Shown: in pieces, positions 57,701 through 64,000 of the stretch | Layout: every line of letters starts with the position of its first letter | How positions within the stretch are numbered: position 1 is the stretch's first letter | From: Helicoverpa zea | Lineage: Eukaryota > Arthropoda > Insecta > Lepidoptera > Noctuidae | Direction: 5' to 3' | Assembly: GCF_022581195.2 (NCBI RefSeq) | Contig: NC_061482.1 | Coordinates: 1,054,001-1,118,000 of the forward strand | Length of the DNA stretch: 64,000 nucleotides | Translations under genes and position numbers: made by a program | The notes under the pieces: model-generated | The model's database searches: none | Told to the model about the DNA's origin: nothing | The model's input: only the letters and a program-made list of their open reading frames with translations

Positions 57701-58620
57701 ATTTAATATTACGAGTATTTCAGAAAAATATTTGTCTTTTAATTATGATCGAGTGGTGCGGTTTATACTTACTACACCTACTTCGTTTAAAAAAAAATCT
57801 ATGTGTATTCTAAGAGTAATCCTTCGGTATAAAAGGATTGGTTTCATCATTGCCCCGAGAGCCCTACCTACTTCCCGCAAATGGGTAAAAAGTAACTAGG
57901 TAATGTCCTTTCTCGGGCTTTAGTTAAACAGATTTCCTAGCTAGAAATTGGTTCAGACAGGGATACTTTCGCGACAGTCATATTGTTAACGGGGATTTTT
58001 TTTCACTATTGTTTCGAATGTAAATGCATTTTTTTCAATTTCAATGCGGTATTTCGATGCTCAGTTGATTGACAACAAAGTCACAAAGTATTGGTGTGGT
58101 CTGAATGTTTTACATAAAATTAAATAAATACATGCCGAATGAAAGCCTAGTATGTTCAAAGGATATAAAGAGGCCATTGAATGCTATGAATATGTATCGA
58201 AAAGTATTCAACCGTGGACAAACAGTTGATGCAATGGTATTCAGTATGTGGCTTGTATTAATGACAAAATTCATGGAATATTTATTTTTGCAAAAATATT
58301 TGCAGCTTCTGGCTATTAGACGGTAAAAGCTTTATAAAACTATACTGATAATACTCTTAAGCGCTTCTTGAGAACTATGTTTGCGCGCACTTATTACAAA
58401 AGTTGAAAGTGCATCTTTGAAGCATTAGTTCGTGCACAATGGCCGAGCCAATATTGAAAATGTCAGTCCAGGCTAGCTTTGAACATTTAAATTAAATGGC
58501 TAGGCAATTCGTTGGACCATGAGACGGATATTATTTTTGTTAGACTCTTTGGAAACTTTATTTCCTGATGTGGCCCGTTTCTGCTGTCTAATAGTGAGGT
58601 GTGCACGGGACGGCTGTGAT
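54798..58620. other. Intron, nothing recognised
   Basis: AT-rich non-coding sequence apart from the short inverted copy near 56950-56985 mentioned under the MITE-A at 54404. No exon is supported. Confidence 0.4.
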
Positions 58621-58856
58621 ACATACAGTTGACAATATAAAGGATCTCCTACACTGTATTACGTAGTGCGTTTTCATGACGTTTATCTTTGAAATGAGTT
58701 TGACCGCAATAAGCTGGCTTTGTTTATATTAAAATTATGAAAAGGTACGGCTGTCATAGATACAGTTGACAATATAAAGGATCTCCTACACTGTATTACG
58801 TAGTGCGTTTTCATGACGTTTATCTTTGAAATGAGTTTTACCGTTATAAGCTTTGT
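58614..58856. repeat. Recent tandem duplication, 137-bp period
   Basis: TACAGTTGACAATATAAAGG starts at 58624 and 58761; about 78 bp from there to CTTTGAAATGAGTTT are identical in both copies, with weaker likeness on both sides. Confidence 0.9.
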
Positions 58857-60411
58857 CTATTTTAATAGTATAAAGAGGAAAGAGTTGATTGCTTGTTTGA
58901 ATTGAATTCATTCAGTGTAACTACTGAACAGATTAGAAATATTCTTTCACTGTAAGGAAGTTACACTGTCTCAGTTACATAGGCTATATTTTATCTGAGT
59001 ATGGAAAGTGCTCCCAGGACGCTGATGAAATCGCTTGATAAATACGAACTTTCATCAAACTTACAACAGCTTTTAAGTCTTAAATGTATTTAGAATTGAA
59101 GCCATCTCAAACAGGCGATGTTAGCCGACGCTAAAGTGCGGTTTAACTATGTACACCAGACTCCAGCCAGTCTAATCGACGTGTTCACCTACGAAGCAAT
59201 CGCGTGGCTCAAGCGAATTGTATGAACGCTGCGTATGTGCACCGGCAGTGTTGTGACGCCTTTACAATAATGTCCAGCACTTATCTCGGTATAACTTGTT
59301 CCCATCTGCTCTACAAATTCCATCCCAACGGGTCTAAAGCGAAACAAACAATTCTTTAAAAAGGATAAAACCCTTCCTCTAAAAAATCTTAAATACAGAG
59401 ACGTAATTTTAATATTTTGCTGACGATACACACAATTTTTGGAGCCATAGAGAAGGAATTTGAAGATATATTTCAATTTATTTATTTTGTTCTACAAAAT
59501 TTTGAACCCATGTCGAAGAAATGTATGATAACTTTGCTAACAGAAAACAATGGATTTGGAGTAAATGGCAACAAGCCGTTGTGATTAGCTGTCGACTGCA
59601 AACTATAATTTGCCTTTTATTTACTTCTTGAGTTAATAGACATGTGACAAACAGTTACGTGCCATATCTCGTGTAATGGTAGATCAGACACACAATCTCT
59701 ATGGCGTGAACTATAGTAACATAGCATAGGTTTGCTTTTAAATGCTATTATTGGAAAACGTGCTTCCAACGTACTCTGCATATAAGGAAACGTATCTATG
59801 AGGTAACGTAGGTGGAAACCCCGCTTCGGAAACCTTGTTGATAGTTCATGACTAGCCATTAAATTTTTGAAATCATATACGGATTTTGAGTGCAGTGCGG
59901 TCTAATGCATTTTTAAATATGGGTTATGGTTTTATTCGTTCACGTATTCTGAATCGGTTAAATCTGTGAAAGAAGGAATAGTGTTGGATTTTAGAGATAG
60001 AGTAATTTTAATGTCTGTTATATTATTTTACAATGAAATCCTGTTTGTGAGAATATAATCGCTTCCAATTTACTATGGCGATTAGCGCGGTGTTTTGGTT
60101 TAATTATGATATCGGTTGAAACAACAGCGCCTAATTGTTATTTATATAGACAACGTTATTTGTAACAGAATAAGTTATTTATAAAATAATGGTCTAGTCT
60201 TCCTAAATTATCTTCCATGTAAATGCATAACGAAATGCCGTGTAGTTTTGAGCCATTTTCAAAAATATGGTCTTAGAATAAAGCATATTCATATTACGTT
60301 CTAAATGAGGTCTCAGATTTATTCCCGGTCTAGGCATCTCGGGTATAAGTTGCCTTATTAGGGTGCATGTAAGCGGAGCCGCGGGCGCAGCGAAAGACAG
60401 GGAAATATTTC
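58857..60411. other. Intron, nothing recognised
   Basis: AT-rich non-coding; small minus-strand frames at 59189-59476 and 59617-59859 have no domain. Confidence 0.35.
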
Positions 60412-60712
60412 GCTGTACTGCATTAGAGGCTTCTAGAATTTTAACAAGCGTCATATTATTATGTAAGGTGAATGTTTTGTCAAATATAAGTTATGTGAAT
60501 GAAGCTTGTGGAGTTTTGTTACTAATATCTATCTTATCGAAGTGAAGTATGGATATTACTGCATTAAAGTCTTCTAGAATTTTAACAAGCGTCATATTAT
60601 TATGTAAGGTACATTTGTTGTCATATGTTACATACATATTAAGTATATGAATAAAGTTCGTGTAAAGGTTTTGTTGTTATTAATGTGTATCTATCTTATC
60701 GAAGCCAAGTGC
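60412..60712. repeat. Tandem duplication, ~140-bp period
   Basis: CTTCTAGAATTTTAACAAGC followed by GTCATATTATTATGTAAGGT is found at ~60430 and ~60570, and both copies end with ATCTATCTTATCGAAG. Divergence is higher in the middle. Confidence 0.85.
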
Positions 60713-61463
60713 GGGTATGTTAATTGATTGCGTGTATGATATGGTGTATTTATTAGTTTTGTATTTAACCAAAACACTAATATAAGGCTTTTAAGTACTG
60801 TAGGACCGGGAGACAATTATCTTGCTCAAAATGAAAAACTGATTCGATATCACGACGTTTATTGTTTGGGCTCGAGAGGTGAAGTGACATACTTCAATAT
60901 AAAAATTCTAATCTACTATTTTCCATAGAACGCATTTAAAATGATTGTCCGGACAGTATCAATTATAATGAATAAAACCTTACTATATGAAAAAGTTTCT
61001 AATTAAATACTACATCTCTACAGTACCTACACGCAATTATGTGGACAGTTATATTGAAGATAAAGTTAAAAAAGTTACAGCTGTTGATTTCAACATCTGA
61101 TTTAAATGTAATTAAAAAGTTTTAACTAGTTCTGACTTGATCTACCTAGGTTCACTTTCTACTCGGTTATTTCGCCCAGTAAGTTAAAATTAACACGGCA
61201 AAATATTTTTCTATCCTTATGTTGTCAAATAGGTACGTCTTACAAACAAATTGGAATTTTCAAGTTAAGCTTCGTTTACTTATTAATAGGTCAATGATCT
61301 TTACTCGAAACGGAACGAGAATCTCAGAATTCCGTCTACAGTACAAACAATCTGTAACAATTAATTAACCATGCCTCACTGAGGTGCTACAACAAACCAA
61401 CCGGCATTCGTTCGCTTTTTATATAAACATTCGTAAAGCTCACTATCTCATAATGCAGTTTTA
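60713..61463. other. Intron, nothing recognised
   Basis: AT-rich, non-coding. Confidence 0.4.
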
Positions 61464-61590
61464 AGACAAACTGCAAAAGACAGTCGGCCGACAGTTGACC
61501 TATTAATTGGCAAAATTAAAAAAAAAACTTTTTTCCTATCAAAGTTTTCAGTCGGTCCGATACCGGCTAAACACCAGCCGTCGCGTCGTA

Positions 61591-61718
61591 CCACAAAAGC
61601 TTTTAAACGTCAGTTGAACACTTGTCTAAAAAAATTACAAATTGACGTTGAAATAAGGTCCATTTTGCAGTCACACTTTTTTTTGACAAGTGTTCAACAG
61701 ATGTTTAAGTTTTTGAAG
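61591..61718. mobile_element. MITE-B copy 3, nested in MITE-A
   Basis: TA|CCACAAAAGCTTTTAAACG ... GTTTAAGTTTTTGAAG|TA at 128 bp, with the same AACACTTGTCTAAAAAA subterminal block as copies 1 and 2. Confidence 0.85.
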
Positions 61719-61829
61719 TATTCAGTTGTTGCTGTATATCTTTGTAATTTGCGTACTACCATTCATCTTCATACTGATTCATGAGCCTTTACAAACTATC
61801 GGCCCACTAAAAGTTTGCAGTGTGTAGAC

Positions 61830-63294
61830 CAGTGTTTCCCAAAGTGGGCGATAACGCCCCCTTGTCGGCGCTGCAGGTCTCAAGGGGGGCGGTAAGAGAC
61901 CCAGAAAGAAAATAGGGGCGTTGTGTAGAGGCCTGGGGGGTGATTTGTAATTTTATTTAGCTAGGAGGCCTCTTAGACAACGACTTGTGAACATCAACTA
62001 ATATGAATTACAAGATTGTTCAGACTCGGTTCTATATTTCTCTCCACGTAGTTCATATATCTGTCCTATTTTACTGAATATAGAAAAAATAAAAATCATG
62101 TCAATGTCAATCGGTCGCTCCGTTTCGTAATTAAAGTAGACACAAACAAACAAATAAAAAGGCAACAGACACACTTTCGCATTTTGATAGTTATAAGTAC
62201 TCGTAGATATCTATCATGTTTTAACAAGTTTTTGATAAATAACCCGAATTGTGAATTCCTGTATCAGTCGGCTGGTTCAAGTTGTACGACCAGGATGGCA
62301 CGGGCAGAAGAGACAAGTCACTGAGGGTGCCATTCTAATCTGCAAAGCCTAGGTTCACTTCATTATTCAAATTTTAAACAAAACTACAACAGTGCATGCG
62401 CAAACAAGGCATGACGTCGAGGCGGCACTGGAGGGGTGCCAGTCCGGCTGTCACCCCTCTCTTTCTCGTTTATTTATGTTTTTTCCCGGTTTACTTAAAT
62501 TAATTCCTCAAAGTTATAAAAAAAAACAGTTTTTTCAACATTTCTGGTTTATTCTGCGCCCTTTGAGTCAGTCAAAAAATTTTGCGCTCGCTGCACTCGC
62601 GCCTTTCACTTAACAGTGACTATTTTCTAATTTCTTTAGGTATCATTGCGTCACAAAAATAAAAAAATTTGCGCTCGCGGCTTCTTCTCTTTGCAGTGTT
62701 TTTTTTTCCACACTTGTTGAGGTACTTTTGTGTCCCAAAACTAAACAATTTGCGCGGTTTTTTTTAACTTGTTTTGGTACTTTACTCTTCCAAAACTCAA
62801 AAATTTCGCGCTCGCTTCGCTCGCGGCTTTTTCACTTGTGACTGGTTTTTATAAAACATGTTTGGGTTCTATTATGTCCCAAAACTCAAAAATTACGGGC
62901 TCGCTTCGCTAGCGCTTCAAAAGTTTGCAGTGATCTGTCTCCGGTTTGTTTATGAGGCAAAAAGCACCATGAATGACCATATTGCACCATATTTTGTCGT
63001 TTTTTTTGGAGGGTGCTCAATAGGTAGTCCGCCCCGGGTGCCACCCGATGCTACGCCGCCACTGTAAGAGTCAACTTGAGACCTAAGCGCCGCGGTATGT
63101 TACCTACCTGCGCTCAGGTTTCAAGTTGCGGGTTATAGTAAAAGTTTCGTTTAGAACTCTCCGTTAGGTCACAATAATTAATTAATTTAATTTGAAGTTA
63201 TAGTGGTTTTTAAATAGGTGAAAAAATGGGGGGCGCTAAAAAAAATATTTATTCTCAAAGTGGGCAGTAGACAAAATAAGTTTGGGAACCACTG
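61830..63294. mobile_element. hAT-type element, 8-bp TSD
   Basis: Exact TSD GTGTAGAC (61822-61829 and 63295-63302). Ends CAGTGTTTCCCAAAGTGGG and GTTTGGGAACCACTG are the classic hAT termini. At 1,465 bp no transposase is seen. The interior has a tandem array and, ending at 63064, a CAGTGGCGGCGTAGCAT terminus (minus strand) of another hAT-like element whose other end I could not fix. Confidence 0.85.
62565..62940. repeat. Degenerate tandem array with GCGCTCGCTTCGCTCGCG cores
   Basis: About five units of 55-90 bp, starting near 62573, 62663, 62738, 62792 and 62880, each AAAACTCAAAAATTTGCGCTCGC... followed by CTTTTCACTTG.AGTG and ..TACTTT.TGTCCC. The core is itself palindromic. Confidence 0.75.
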
Positions 63295-63304
63295 GTGTAG
63301 ACTC

Positions 63305-64000
63305 TTAGACCTGTTTCAAAAGCAAGAACTAAAGACTGCATAATACAGGAGTATTATGCAGTCTTTAGTTAAAAGTTTACTTTCGCATATTTAGCAAACT
63401 GCTCTGAACGCTCGCATCGCTTTACTTACCTGCTCTTAAGTGTAATAGCGTAATGGTGAGCTTAGGAATTGCAAAAAGAAACTTCGGTGGCGATGATTGC
63501 CTTTTAACAAATAAATGCGCTTTTATCTAAATAAGTAACAAGATACAGGAGTTCCGCACGAATTAATCAATCTACTATTTTGTTTCTAATTGTCAAAAAA
63601 AGAAAAATCGCAACTGAAATATGATACTTTTTCAAAGCGAAGCCTATACAGATAACAAAGTCCAATAGAGCAAAAATAACTACTTATAACATTGTATGAC
63701 ATAAACAAACAACATGTAACACCTAAATACATCACTCGCGTTAATCAAATTTATATACATATTTACAACACAAAAAAAAAACTTTCCTAGTAGAATAAAA
63801 AAAAAAATATATATATATATACACTACACCTAAATAGGTTGCGGAAAATAACAATTGCAGTGCCGCCGGCAGTGTTTATTATGCAAATGTCAGTTATAGG
63901 CGTATGGCGTACAGTTGGATCAATTTCGCGTCAAACGGCTCCCCTACGAAGCGCGTCCGCCTTGGCTGGGGCAGGCCCGTAGAGAATGAAATCACTAGCG
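63305..64000. other. Intron to window end
   Basis: AT-rich; an (AT)n microsatellite at ~63801-63821, and a 20-bp inverted repeat (GACTGCATAATAC/GTATTATGCAGTC) at ~63332-63363. The GC-richer last 100 bp could be the beginning of another feature but shows no splice site or domain. Confidence 0.35.

Larger units (their letters stand above)
61464..63304. mobile_element. MITE-A copy containing two other transposons
   Basis: Left part 61464-61590 (AACTGCAAAAGACAGTCGG, CAGTCGGTCCGATACCGG), middle 61719-61829 (CATCTTCATACTGATTCATG, CACTAAAAGTTTGCAGTGTG) and right 63295-63304 belong to MITE-A; TTA flanks both outer ends (61461-61463 and 63305-63307). MITE-B is inserted at 61591-61718 and a hAT element at 61830-63294. 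Confidence 0.7.

Overview
The window looks like moth or butterfly nuclear DNA, possibly a noctuid-type genome. It is AT-rich, its host genes are split into short GT-AG exons, and it is saturated with repeat types familiar from Lepidoptera: Helitrons opening TCTATACTAATATTATAAA and closing in a hairpin plus CTAG, a tRNA-headed SINE, RTE-type LINEs ending in (ATG)n, and several MITE families. No tRNA, rRNA or CRISPR array was found. Species cannot be fixed from the sequence alone.

Three host genes are supported. (1) At 7002-7415 (+) lies the last coding exon of a GT43 beta-1,3-glucuronosyltransferase; its upstream exons lie to the left of the window, so 1-7001 is intron. (2) At 42969-20504 (-) is a complete seven-exon aldo-keto reductase gene (L-galactose / D-arabinose dehydrogenase-like, 328 aa). 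All six introns join in frame. The catalytic Tyr, Lys and His are present but the usual Asp is Glu. (3) From about 44488 (+) a divergently transcribed gene starts, with a non-coding exon 1 and an exon 2 that encodes the N-terminal signal anchor of a type II membrane protein. Its remaining exons are not visible, so 45583-64000 is probably one long intron.

Region by region: 1-7 kb (GT43 intron) holds a ~974-bp TIR element with the 3' end of an old ORF, a short Helitron, and a ~4.2-kb PIF/Harbinger-like transposon whose three-exon transposase is intact except for one in-frame stop. 7.4-20.5 kb (intergenic) holds a 2.36-kb Helitron carrying a 122-bp tandem array and two later retro-insertions, a 5'-truncated RTE LINE with an intact 689-aa reverse transcriptase ORF, a 76-bp near-perfect palindrome, and two long-inverted-repeat elements. 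20.5-43 kb (AKR introns) holds SINEs, RTE 3' stubs, an 8-bp-TSD hAT MITE inside a Helitron, a GC-rich MITE with ~100-bp TIRs, and two nested MITE families. 43-64 kb contains the shared promoter region and a long intron with a full-length SINE, three young tandem duplications and, at 61.5-63.3 kb, a MITE that contains two other transposons.

I see no defence, biosynthetic or other gene cluster. The most novel material is in the mobile elements (the nearly intact SWIM-finger transposase, the nested insertions, the unclassified long-TIR elements) and in the Asp-to-Glu change of the reductase. All coordinates and splice joins were read by eye.
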